In this document: one piece after another, positions 43,049 to 53,620 of the stretch
Position numbering within the stretch: the stretch's first letter is position 1
How the letters are laid out: every line of letters starts with the position of its first letter
Assembly: GCA_022495995.1 (NCBI GenBank)
Contig: JAFEMH010004891.1
Span: 123,484 to 187,483, forward strand
Length of the DNA stretch: 64,000 bases
Direction: 5' to 3'
Source of the DNA: Adenophora triphylla var. japonica
Taxonomy: Eukaryota; Streptophyta; Magnoliopsida; Asterales; Campanulaceae
Notes under the pieces: generated by a model
Told to the model about the DNA's origin: nothing
Databases searched by the model: none
Seen by the model: only the letters and a program-made list of their open reading frames with translations
Position numbers and translations under genes: made by a program

Positions 43049-44887
43049 TTTTCTAACTGGGCATGTCTATCCTAAGCAAGTAAGTCGTTCAACAGACAAA
43101 CTAGGATTAAGAAGCATACATAGGTACAAGTATGCATATAACAAGTTTCAAACTTCACATATTCAGTGAACAACAATATCATCACCGAATATGGACATTT
43201 CCAAATAACGTTCAATAACGCGGATTATTTCCAAATACTATCATGCCATTTGATAGTTTGATTTTATCAAGAAAATATAGGAATTTCAAAGATAAAGAAT
43301 TTAATTAAAGTAAAGGAACGTAATCCCTTACCTTAGCTTTGCTTCCCTTCTCTAAGCAACGCCTTTACGCGAAATCTACAATCACGTAATAACACAACTT
43401 AGGCACAAGTAATCGTTTATTACTTCTTATGTACCTATTCTTACTTACTTTGGCTAACCTATGAGTTACTCTTTGACTCATCTTAACTGGTTAACTAACT
43501 TTCCATTTTAGGAAGCTTTCCTAATTTAGTAACTTCCTAATTATAGAAACTTTCTTCTTATGGATCTTTCCTCTTGTGGAATTTAGGTTCATTCCTTCCC
43601 ATGAAAGTCTAACTCTTCGATAGCTTCCTAATTAAAGTACCTTTTCTCTTTTGGGTAACCTTCTATATTTGGAAAGTTTCCATCTTCGGAAACTTCCTAT
43701 TCTTGGTAACCTAACATTTTCTTAGACACCTAAATGTCTTTTAGTATTTTTCTTATTAAAAGTGTTAGTTTTATTACTTTCCCTTTTTAAATAATTTCCT
43801 AAAGGTCTTTTGACTTTTCATTACTCTCAAAAAGGTCCCTTTAGGTTTTCTCATTTTCAGAAAAATCCCTTTAGTTTTCATAATTGCAAAAAGGTCCTTT
43901 AACTTTCTAAAATTAAAAAGAAGTCCTTTGACTTTCAGAGATTTGCAAAATAGTCCCTCAACTTTCAGGTTTTACAAAACAGTCCCTCAACTTTCAGATT
44001 TTACAAAACAGTCCCTCAACTTTCAGATTTTATAAACAGTTTCTCGACTTTCAGATTTTACAGTTTAGTCCCTAGTTTCCAGATTTTACAGTTTGGTCAC
44101 TAGGCTTTTAACAAACTGATTTTCAGCTTTTTAACCTTTTGTTAGATTTTTAATCAAAAACACTTTTATCCAAAATCAAACCTTTTCGACATTGAAATAT
44201 TTAATCAAAACAATTTTATTAACAAGTTTTAACCTCAAAAATATTTACACCACACACACACACACATACACGGCATACACACATAACACACAAAACATTT
44301 AATTTGTTTTAATTCTTTTGGTATAGGAAAAACCTAGATCAAAATCCATTAATCCATCCTCAAATCCTATTCCAAAAATCATTGATAGGATCTAGATTTT
44401 ACATAATATAATACATTCATACTCATAAAATTTAAACCCTAGTTTAAGCATAGATTAGTAATCTAACTTTAAAAATAAAGATTTAACAATTTTAAATACA
44501 AGGGAATTGATTTAATACCTTGAATCAAAGTTGATCTTCAAAAGAAAAGTTGGAAAAACCCTAGTTTTCCCCTCCCTCCTATTCGGCAGCCGCCCCTAGG
44601 CAATTAGGGTTTTAATAATCTTTTTTTTTTTTCTCTTTTGTGAATTATGAGGATTATGGAAAAATTAGGAAGGGTTTTAGTTATTTATATTTTGGGTATT
44701 ATTCTCCTTGGGCCAACTTAACTCCACAAGCCCACTTGCTTAGCCCAACTTGATTAAATCCTCCAACTCATTTAATTAATTCCAATAATGGCCCAATTAT
44801 TAAATGCTAACTAATAATTGTAATTAAATTAATTATTTTCTAATAAAAATAATTAAATTAAAAGTTTAAAATTTTCGGGTTCTTACA
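43049..44887 (-). repeat. 5' LTR of element C, distal piece
   Basis: It continues the LTR broken at 30221 and ends GGGTTCTTACA on the plus strand, so the LTR starts TGTAAGAACCC on its own strand. The total LTR length without element D is about 2.6 kb. 43800-44110 contains degenerate tandem repeats with the motif AGTCCCTCAACTTTCAGA, period about 29-30 bp. Confidence 0.82.
43925..44110. repeat. Tandem repeat, period about 29-30 bp, in the LTR of element C
   Basis: At least five imperfect copies of a unit with CAGTCCCTCAACTTTCAG followed by ATTTTACAAAA. More degenerate versions extend left to about 43800. The spacing is far too regular for chance, but the units diverge and abut directly, so this is not a CRISPR-like array. 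Confidence 0.8.
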
Positions 44888-46314
44888 ATTTCGATATCCT
44901 CCTTCACCTTGCAGTCACATCAATTTATTTCATTCAATAATATAAAATATGTCTAAATTCTTGTTTAGGCTCCAACTAAGTTCCACCTAGGCACGCTTTA
45001 GATCCGCCTATCAATTTTTAGAACGTAAAAGTTGTCAACCTAGTGCCGAGAGATCTTGTAACCAAATCATGTACTCCTGTTGTGGTCTTCACTTTTCAAG
45101 GCAAATGACATCTGTTGATAAATCTTCACAACAACAATTGTTTTAATATAAATTTAAAAATATATAAAATATAAATAAATTTAAAAAAGATATAAATTGT
45201 ATGGGTAGAGAAAAAAAAAACCCTACAATATGAAAAGAGTTACTAAATAAAATATAATTACCCCCTCTGTCCCTGAATTAATGTTCAAATACAAGATATT
45301 TTTGTTTTAATATGAATTTTTGTTTTGTTAAAAACTCTGTACTTAAACGATTTTTTATCATTATTTTTTTGCTATTCAATTTATTATCGTTATATTAAAA
45401 ATTAAATGTTTAGAAAGTAAATAACAAAATATTTATATATTTTTGCCATTAAAATGTTTAAAAGCACACATTTTTAAAGTAGCCCTTAGTATGAAATTTG
45501 GACAATCATTTAAATAAGTAGGTGTTGGATATAAATAATATGTGTAATTAAAATATTTTCTCAATATATAAATAGAAGTATTTTCACAATATACTTTTAA
45601 ATAATATTTTTTCATTGTGTATTTTCACAAAATACTTCTTTGAAATATTTATTCTAAGGTTTAAGATATATTTCTCGAAATATATCTTGTGAAAGAACAA
45701 GGAAATAAAATAGAAATTCTTGTTAAATTTTATTAATAAGTATAATAAAAGAAAATATTCTAAAGTAACGCTTACTTGGTGATTTGACTGAGATTTGTTA
45801 ATGTAATTTTCATAATACAATATTTTTGACATTTGCTTCGGTGCACACAATAGTAGATCAAAAGTCTCCGAAGATACAACAGTCTCAAATTTTTAATCAA
45901 TTAGAAATTTCTCTGCTAGTTTGAATGAAATAGAATATTTTAAAAAATAGATCAATAAAAGAAAACTAGGATTATATCCTTTTGTTGCTTGAAAAAATGA
46001 GCGAATGAATTGGTCAAATCACTCCTCAGTTTATAGGGATCATAGTGTCTCTTTTAGAGGAACACATCCATATAAACAAGGCTTGAAAAGTCACATTCGT
46101 TAAGTTTGAAAATGAAAATCAATAAAAAACTGTCAATCCTGTTAAATATTTAATTGAAACTTTCAAATCTGTTAAATTTCTAAATACCTCCGCAATGACA
46201 ATTACTACAAAAGTGTCATCAATCGAAATGACAACATTAACCTTTCAATTCTTCACCAACTTCTTTTTAAAAGGAGTAAACAAAGTTAAATTTTTCAAAA
46301 TCAAACCTATCTCT
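44888..46314. other. AT-rich spacer
   Basis: No supported gene. A one-sided MITE-like end (CCCCCTCTGTCCCTGAATTAATG) occurs near 45262. Short minus-strand open frames in the AT-rich part (45433-45850) have no gene-like features. Confidence 0.5.
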
Positions 46315-46640
46315 TGGATCCAAAACCCAGTTGAGCTTATTTCTTGCAGCCTCATCCCCATGGCTCATCCAAAACCTGACTATTACCAACTTCTTTACTC
46401 CCAATCAATTGTAACCCATAACATATCCCGAACACAAACACCCGTTTGTCTCCACGTACTCCACAAACCAATCCAGGAAAGACGACGCGTTAGGCGAATG
46501 ACCGAGTAGGGGCCGCCGGTGAGAATAATTACCGATGGGTTTAAGTCGGTGATGGATATGAGTGAGAAGGTGTCGAAAATGCATAGTCCAGGTTTAGAAC
46601 AAGGTTTAACTTTACGGTTTGTGCATCCATTAGAGATGGA
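46315..46640 (-). pseudogene. GMP synthase (glutamine amidotransferase domain) fragment
   Basis: Minus-strand peptides in three frames match the plant GMP synthase amidotransferase domain in order: SITDLNPSVIILTGGPYSV (near 46540-46480), then SPNASSFLDWFVEYVETNG, then VFVFGICYGLQLIG with the nucleophile Cys motif GICYG (about 46400), and finally WMSHGDEAA (about 46345). Two frameshifts and a shortened stretch before WMSHGDE make it non-functional. GMP synthase makes GMP from XMP in the cytosol; the ATP pyrophosphatase half is absent. Family recognition is from memory of the conserved motifs. Confidence 0.7.
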
Positions 46641-47155
46641 TATTGCAGCTCCGGTGGTGGCAGTGGCGGTGTGGGCTGTGAAGGAGGAGAAGAAGATCAA
46701 ATGTGGGATTTAAGATAGAGGGAAGGGGGGGGGCTGAAGATAAAGAAGTGGGTCAGACTTTTCTCAATCAAGGGTAAAATAAGGATAACGGTGGTGTATC
46801 TAATGTTGAGTACTTAATTTTTTGGATATATTTAGGGCTCGCTATCGAGTTTTTAAAGGAGAGAAGAGAAAGTGAGGGAAGAGAAGGGAAAGGGAAAGAA
46901 GAGAAGGTGAGAGAATTTAATAATTTCTTTAAGTGCTCATGAGTTTAGAACGGAAAAAGGAGGAGAAAAAAATGAATTACACTCGTACCCTTAATAAAAA
47001 GAAGAGAAGAGTTATAATTTAGGGATAAAATAAGTTTAACCAAAAAAATATTTTATAAGATTTTCTTTTTTTCTAATTCCTTTCACTTTTGGAAGGATTG
47101 TGTGGGAGAGAAAATTAAAAAAAAATTCCTTCCTTTTCCTCCCGAGTCGGTCTAC
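46641..47155. other. Purine-rich spacer
   Basis: No gene seen. 46850-46915 is GA-rich simple sequence. Confidence 0.5.
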
Positions 47156-47567
47156 GGAGAAACGCATTTTTTCGTCGCGTATGGAGAAACGGGGCAACGT
47201 TTGTCGCGCGACATACTTAGCCGGTTTCTGGATATCACTTTCATCAGTTTCTGGATATCCTGAACATTGAATATGGATATCCAGAAACTTATGAAAGTGA
47301 TATCCAGAAACCAAATATTTTTTCTGGATATCCTTTCCAAAGCTTCTGGATATCCAGAACATTGAATATGGATATCCAGAAGCTTTGGAAAGGATATCCA
47401 GAAAAAATATTTGGTTTCTGGATATCCTTTAAAGCTTCTGGATATCCATATTCAATGTTCTGGATATCCAGAAACTGATGAAGTGATATCCAGTTGTTGT
47501 GGCTAAGTATGTCGCGCGACAAACGTTGCCCCGTTTCTCCATACGCGACGGAGAAACGCGTTTCTCC
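47156..47567. repeat. Fold-back element of nested palindromes, about 412 bp
   Basis: Outer inverted repeats of about 65 bp (47156-47222 and 47501-47567) contain GTATGGAGAAACGGGGCAAC and the palindrome TGTCGCGCGACA. Between them lie about 275 bp with twelve GATATC palindromes, most in the word TCTGGATATCC, spaced roughly 20-25 bp. A central palindrome (about 47308-47411) has arms of about 43 bp around a loop of about 14 bases, and a second, left palindrome covers about 47223-47312. It could fold into a large cruciform or RNA hairpin. No coding capacity. Open frames here are by-products of the repeats. Confidence 0.9.
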
Positions 47568-48096
<529 letters not shown>

Positions 48097-48163
48097 TGAG
48101 TTAGCATTTACGCGGCAAAAGTAGATTGAGAGAAACGGCAATGGCGGCTTCGATACGTTCATG

Positions 48164-49077
48164 CAGGGGCGGATCCAGGGGGCGGGTGGAGGCACTCGCC
48201 CCCAATGCGGAAATGCAAGGAAATTTTTTTTTGCCCCCACCATATTTTTGTTATATATGTATACTCCCTCCGTCCACTTACATAATTCACACTTTCTATT
48301 TTGGGCGTCCAATTACATACTTCACACTTTATTTTTTTACCCAAAATGGAAAGTTTTTATTATTAAAAAATTAACCCTACCCCACTCATTCTCTCTCCTA
48401 CATTATTTTAATACTTACAACACCATTATAATTTACTATTCCCTCCACTCATTCTCTCTCCTATTTTACTTTTACACTCACAACATTTATATCATTATTT
48501 TTTTCCTTAATCCACGCGTGAACAGTAACTGTGAACTATGTAAGTGGACGGAGGGAGTATATATAATTAACTTCAAGATTAATACCAGTGAGTGGTATGG
48601 TTCAGCGGTAGAAGGGGTGAATTTAAAGCCTTTGGTGTTTCCTTTTAAATTCATGTTCGAACCCTGCTACCTACATTTTCAATTAATTTTGTCTTCCATC
48701 TTTGCTATTCTTTCTCTTAACAGTTTTGTTTTTATCTTTCTCCTAATTTCCTCACATTTTTTCAATCTTAATTAATTCGTTAGGCTTTTCCCATTTTTTT
48801 TATTTTTGGTCTTTCTTCCTATTATCCCAAGTTTAATTAGCAAATTTGAATTTCTTTTTTGTACGAGTAATATATTTTAATAAATTGTTTGTGTTAAATA
48901 CTTCAACATTATTTCAATCGTTCTTTGAATCATTTACTTTTATCATTTTTGTTAACTAAAATACATTGTATTTCATGGATCCGACCCATTTTTTACTTGT
49001 CCGACCCGAATTTTTTCAGTGCGCCGACCCCAAACCCCGTATAATCTTGCCCCGGCCAATTCCTGGCTCCGCCCCTG
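48164..49077. mobile_element. hAT-type non-autonomous element, 914 bp
   Basis: Terminal inverted repeats CAGGGGCGGATCCAG and CTGGCTCCGCCCCTG are flanked by a perfect 8-bp target duplication CGTTCATG (48156-48163 and 49078-49085). No transposase is encoded. A MITE (48264-48557) is nested inside. 48590-48670 contains tRNA-like A-box and B-box words. Confidence 0.93.
48264..48557. mobile_element. Stowaway-like MITE nested in the hAT element
   Basis: CTCCCTCCGTCCACTTACATA and TATGTAAGTGGACGGAGGGAG ends (the latter 48537-48557), TA flanks. Confidence 0.9.
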
Positions 49078-49085
49078 CGTTCATG

Positions 49086-49548
49086 GTCGATTGTGAAGCT
49101 TTTTGTAATCATTAAGGTTGTATCCAGGTATCATAACTGTACTTTATGCTGATTAGTTTGTACAGCGACAACAATAAATTTTTTCCTAATTTTTTGTTAG
49201 TTCTTTTCGCAATGTGTTGTCGGAAATGATTTCTCTAATCCATTAACGTGACTCTGATTTCAGTGTTGGCGATAATACTGAGTTGCAACCCTTAATAAAC
49301 TCAACAATGGCGGAAAGGTTAGTAAAAATAGTAGAATATGTGCTTGGCGTTAGAATTGTCTTCGAGCATTTAGTTGAGCTTGGAACTCGAGAACATGATA
49401 TTTATTCTTAGATTGGATCCGAAAAATCTGAATGGTTAATTGAATTGGTGTTTCTTTGCTTCTAATTTTCTCTTGAGATTAGTGAACTAAGTTTACTCAC
49501 ACTCTTACAAACTCTCGTATTTGCCCTAAACTACTCGCACGAACACCT
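49086..49548 (+). other. Spacer, possibly part of the gene interrupted by the hAT element
   Basis: If the hAT element is removed, ATG 48141 reads MAASIRS and continues past 49085 as WSIVKLFVIIKVVSR. A CAG at about 49263 precedes another open stretch (..NTELQPLINSTMAERLVKIV..). I do not recognise a family, and splicing is not established. Confidence 0.25.
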
Positions 49549-50690
49549 TCACATACACACATTAATCCCCATTCGAGTTTTGATACCAAATGTTGAAACC
49601 AAATATACTAAACACAAAAAGGAATGACTTGAAAGTAATAACTCCATCCAAACATTACTTATTAGAACCCAATACGAACCACTTGGTGACCAAATCACTG
49701 TCCGTGCCAGCAAACCTGCACATTTTACATCAGGAAAGGGGTTGATCAAATTTTCTAGAATTGAATAACAAGTGCTCAATCGCGGGTCCTTTGATTTGGG
49801 AAATGATACGCTTTTTCCCTTTGGTAATCTCTTGATATCGCCACAAGTATCTCTGAATCTTGTTTTTGCCATACCAGATACAGAGAACATGAGAGTCGGC
49901 TGCATAAGTAGTAAATACATCATGTAATCAGACAGAATCTTAGAAAAATAACGACTATCCTGGTGCTCATGATCTTTATCCTTAGAAGGAGACCCTCATC
50001 GTATTCAAGTGTTGTGGTGTAATTCTGGCTGTGTAGGCCATCAAGCAATCTGTTAATGTTGCAAGTAAGATATTCACTTATGTTTAGACTCACTTGCTTT
50101 CGGTTCAAAGATCTGGTCCGGAGAGTATCAAAAATGAAACTCCTTAGCTTCTCTGTGAACGGCTCAGATGAGACAAATCTCGTCCCGTTGAGGTTTTTTG
50201 GATAGCTTTCATGTGCTGCATAGTTTATCAAGTTGAATTGCTGTATCGATTCGGACCATCTCCGAAGTATGATTTTCTTAGGGTACAAGTACAATATAAT
50301 GCATAGGGGGCGCGTAAAGATGACTTCGGTGATAAATGAGATCCACCGGTGTCATCCTCCTTACCTGATTGGACCAGTCTTTTCTTCTTGACAAGTAGAA
50401 AATGCTTCATGATATTAGCAGTTAAGGAGTTTTTGCGCTCCCTAACTGTTACATTGGCCCAATCCGAGGAAACAAGCATGCCGAGTGACACCAAATCGTG
50501 CACCATGGCCCCAATGAGCAGGATGTAGGTCACCCATATATCTATCTTGAGGATAAACTTCTTCTCTACGGATGCAGAGTATGCTGACCAGAGGAAGTTT
50601 CCGGTAGGCTGTTGGTTATGAGGCCAAGAACGAAGTTTGCAGTCCAGTCGGATGCAGAGTATGCTGACCAGATTATGAAAATCATCAATT
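49549..50690 (-). pseudogene. DUF4220/DUF594-type membrane protein, broken
   Basis: Minus-strand peptides in shifting frames, in N- to C-order: MMIFIIWSAYSASDWTANF (near 50680), VTYILLIGAMVHDLVSLGM, then RRWSESIQQFNLINYAAHES (near 50250), LSDYMMYLLLMQPTLMFSVS and AKTRFRDTCGD (near 49880), and VWMELL (near 49650). These fit the plant DUF4220 family with a C-terminal DUF594 segment, multi-pass membrane proteins of unknown function. The central part after DWTANF is lost, and the word GATGCAGAGTATGCTGACCAG is duplicated at 50573 and 50651. At least three frameshifts. Confidence 0.65.
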
Positions 50691-52483
50691 TGCTATTTGA
50701 TCTTTTTCTGAATGGGGCGAATAAGAGTAGTATTGTTTGTAGTAAGAGGCTTAAAAGAATGAAATCTTTGTTTAATAATCTTGATTCTGCAATATTGGTT
50801 ATAGTTCATAGTTTTCAAAATTTTAAATGAAGTAGTAGTGCTTCAATTTATGAACCCAAACGTATTATGAGTTGAGAAGAAGGTTGACTGTCAACCTAAT
50901 TTTGTGTTTCTGAAAATCTCAGCAAATGAAGAGACGTTCACGTGAAGATCATTTGCTGAAGGAGACCGAACCAAACCTTGGTGTTGCTGCAGAATTCGGT
51001 TCCTCAGAGGCCAACGGAAATCATAAGCTCATAAACACATATGACCTGGTTGAGCCTATGCACTACCTATATGTCCGAATTGTTGAAGGAAAGGATTTGT
51101 CTGCCAAGGATGGCGTCTCCGTGGATCGTTCTTTGTTTCGTTTTAGACGATCAAGAAAAGAAGTCTCTGTCAGCTCATGTGACCCTTATGTTGAAGTTAA
51201 GCAAGGAAACTATAAGGGCTTAACCAAAGTGTGCGAGAAGAACTTGAACCCAAAATGGAACGAGTGTTTGCTTTCGGCAAATCTCAGATTCAAGACTCCT
51301 GCGAATCTCAGATTCAAGACTCTGAGATTGAGGTCAGGATAATGGAAAAGGGTAGCCCCGTCGATGTTTTCATGGGTCGGGTTTTAATTGATATTAACAA
51401 GGTCCCAAAGCGGGTACTCCAGATATCCCCTGTCTCCACAGTGGTACGGACTGGAAGATAGGAAAGGGGAAAAGGTTGACGGAGAGCTGATGTTATCCAT
51501 TTGGTGGGGTACTCAAGCTGATGAAGCGTTTCCAGAGGCATGGCTTTCATATACCGCAGGGGCTAATTGTCAAGCCGATCTACAGTCCAAGCTCTACATA
51601 TCGCCTAAGCTTTGGTATCTTAGAGTGAATCTTATTGAAGCTCAGGATTTGGTTCTTTCCAAAGTGAGTAAGTCCCCAGAAACATTTGTCAAGGCCACTA
51701 TTGGTTTTCAGGCTTTCAGTTCTAGTCCGTCCCCGAGCAAGTCAATCAATCCTGTTTGGAACGATGATTTCATGTTTGTAGTGGCAGAACCCTTCGAGAT
51801 GGCCTTGGTTTTGAATGTGATGGAAAGAGTTTCACCAAAGAAGGATGAAGTTCTCGAAAGATGCGTGATCCCTTTGAAGTACGCGGAAAATCGCTTAATT
51901 GATTTTGAAGATGTAAAGACTAGGTGGTTTAAGCTGGAGAAGGATGTTGTTGAAGGGGAAAACATTGAGGACAAATTTGCAAGCAGAATTCATGTGAGGT
52001 TCGGTTTAGAAGGTGGATACCATGTTCAGGATGAATCTGATCACAATTGTAGTGATTATCGGCCTGCAGATGAAAAATTGTGGAAATCCAGCATTGGGGT
52101 TCTGGAAGTGGGGATTTTGATGGCAAAAGAGTTGTCACCACTGAAGACTAAATATGGAAGGGCCACAACAGATGCTTATTGTGTGGCCAAATATGGCCAA
52201 GAATGGGCAAGGACAAGAACTATATGTGATTCACTTTTTCCAAAGCGGAACGAGCAATACGCTTGGGAAGTATTTGATCCATGCACAGTCTTAACTATCG
52301 GGGTATTCGATAACGGTCATTTCCAAGGTATAGGGACAAGGATTCAATTATTTGGGAAAGTCCGGATTCGTGTAACTACCCTTGAAAGGGGTAAAGTTTA
52401 CACACATTCTTATCCTCTTTTGGTTTTGCATCTATCTGGGGTCAAAAAGATGGGTGAAATTCAGCTGGCTGTGAGGTTCACCT
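50346..52483. repeat. Tandem duplication unit 1 (DUF4220 5' part plus MCTP)
   Basis: It begins CGGTGTCATCCTCCTTACC and matches unit 2 (52484 onward, CAGTGTCATCCTCC). The order in both units is DUF4220 fragment on the minus strand, then MCTP fragment on the plus strand. The unit junction lies within the MCTP codons of unit 1. Confidence 0.88.
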
Positions 52484-52530
52484 ACCAGTGTCATCCTCCT
52501 TACCTGATTGGACCAGTCTTTTCTTCTTGA
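50926..52530 (+). pseudogene. MCTP (multiple C2 domain and transmembrane protein) copy 1, truncated
   Basis: It starts MKRRSREDHLLKETEPNLG. C2 domain 1 spans about 51060-51410 (MHYLYVRIVEGKDLSAKD.., CDPYVEVKQGNYKG); frame breaks occur near 51260, where a 24-bp segment (GAATCTCAGATTCAAGACTC) is duplicated. From 51388 a 380-residue frame holds GELMLSIWWGTQADEAFPEA, a C2 domain (LWYLRVNLIEAQDLVLSK..) and another C2 domain (..VLEVGILMAKELSPL.., DAYCVAKYGQEWARTRTI). At 52484 it runs into unit 2 antisense to DUF4220. The membrane/PRT_C end is missing. MCTPs tether ER to plasma membrane and act in plasmodesmal transport. Confidence 0.85.
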
Positions 52531-52830
52531 CAAGTAGAAAATGCTTCATGATATTAGCAGTTAAGGAGTTTTTGCGCTCCCTAACTGTGACATTGGCCCA
52601 ATCCGAGGAAACAAGCATGCCGAGTGACACCAAATCGTGCACCATGGCCCCAATGAGCAGGATGTAGGTCACCCATATATCTATCTTGAGGATAAACTTC
52701 TTCTCTACGGATGCAGAGTATGCTGACCAGAGGAAGTTTCCGGTAGGCTGTTGGTTGAACGAAGTTTGCAGTCCAGTCGGATGCAGAGTATGCTGACCAG
52801 ATTATGAAAATCATCATTTTGCTATTTGAT
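52484..52830 (-). pseudogene. DUF4220 N-terminal fragment, unit 2
   Basis: Near-identical to 50346-50690 on the minus strand (VTYILLIGAMVHDLVSLGM..), without the rest of the gene. Here the word for DWTANF is followed directly by a deletion of about 12 bp relative to unit 1. Confidence 0.65.
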
Positions 52831-52893
52831 CTTTTTTTGAATGGGGTGAATAAGAGTAGTATTGTTTGTAGTAAGAGGCTTAAAAGAATGAAG

Positions 52894-53431
52894 GGTAAAC
52901 AAACTGGGAGTAGTATGAATAATCCTCCATGAATTTTCACCTTACAAAATAATTTATGGATGACACTGTCTGAAAATGAATATCCATTTTTGTTTTTTAT
53001 TAAAAAAATAATAATTTATTTTGACGCGGAGGTAGTATGTGACAAGAACATGGTTTTTCTTTGTCTCTTTAAAGTCGGTCTCTCAAATTACAACAGCCAA
53101 GCCAACTACAACCTAGTTTCGTTATCTATCTGATCAACCTGCCTTTGCCATTGTCATCCAAAATAAGGTTAGAAAACTTTGTTCTAGTTTCTCTAACATT
53201 GCCAACTAATGTTTAGCTTCCATGGATCTCTCACTCATAAAACAAATGTCATAGTTTATTAACTTTTTCTGTGAATTGCATCTCTAAGATTTCTTTAGAA
53301 TCTTTCTACAAACCTACAAATGAAGAATCTAGTGTCTTCAGTTTTTCTTCAATTGTTCATTCTCAAGGATATATATGTTGAGGAGTCTATTTACATTGTT
53401 TTGAATCGAATGAGTTTGTATAATTTTACAA
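52894..53431. other. Unit 2-specific noncoding segment
   Basis: No gene seen. It may be original MCTP 5' leader or upstream sequence lost from unit 1, or an insertion in unit 2. TGACGCGGAGGTAGTA near 53020 resembles a decayed MITE end. Confidence 0.4.
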
Positions 53432-53620
53432 ATGAAATCTTTGTTTAATAATCTTGATTCTGCAATATTGGTTATAGTTCATAGTTTTCAAACAACTAAG
53501 AAATCTTCCTCAAAATTTTAAATGAAGTAGTAGTGCTTCAATTTATGAACCCAAACATATTATGAGTTGAGAAGAAGGTTGAGTGTCAACCTAATTTTGT
53601 GTTTCTGAAAATCTCAGCAA

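Larger units (their letters stand above)
26575..44887 (-). mobile_element. Gypsy element C, minus strand, truncated and split by element D
   Basis: Read on the minus strand: 5' LTR in two pieces (43049-44887, then 29464-30221), primer-binding site (29450-29461), a coiled-coil ORF, gag, zinc knuckle and the start of the aspartic protease, where the element stops at about 26575. Reverse transcriptase, integrase and the 3' LTR are missing. Element D (30222-43043) is inserted in its LTR with a 5-bp target duplication. Confidence 0.85.

Noticed and set aside
43925..44110. CRISPR-like look of the regular repeats
   Set aside because: The units abut with no unique spacers, the host is a plant, and they lie in an LTR.
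45433..45850. Minus-strand frames rich in Tyr, Asn, Lys and Ile
   Set aside because: Expected in AT-rich noncoding DNA; no motif recognised.
47036..47522. Several overlapping minus-strand open frames of 60-108 aa rich in the words ISGYP and DIQK
   Set aside because: They are translations of the palindromic GGATATCC repeats of the fold-back element and have no gene-like composition.
48590..48670. A tRNA gene
   Set aside because: Box-like words are present but no acceptor stem or anticodon arm could be formed by eye.
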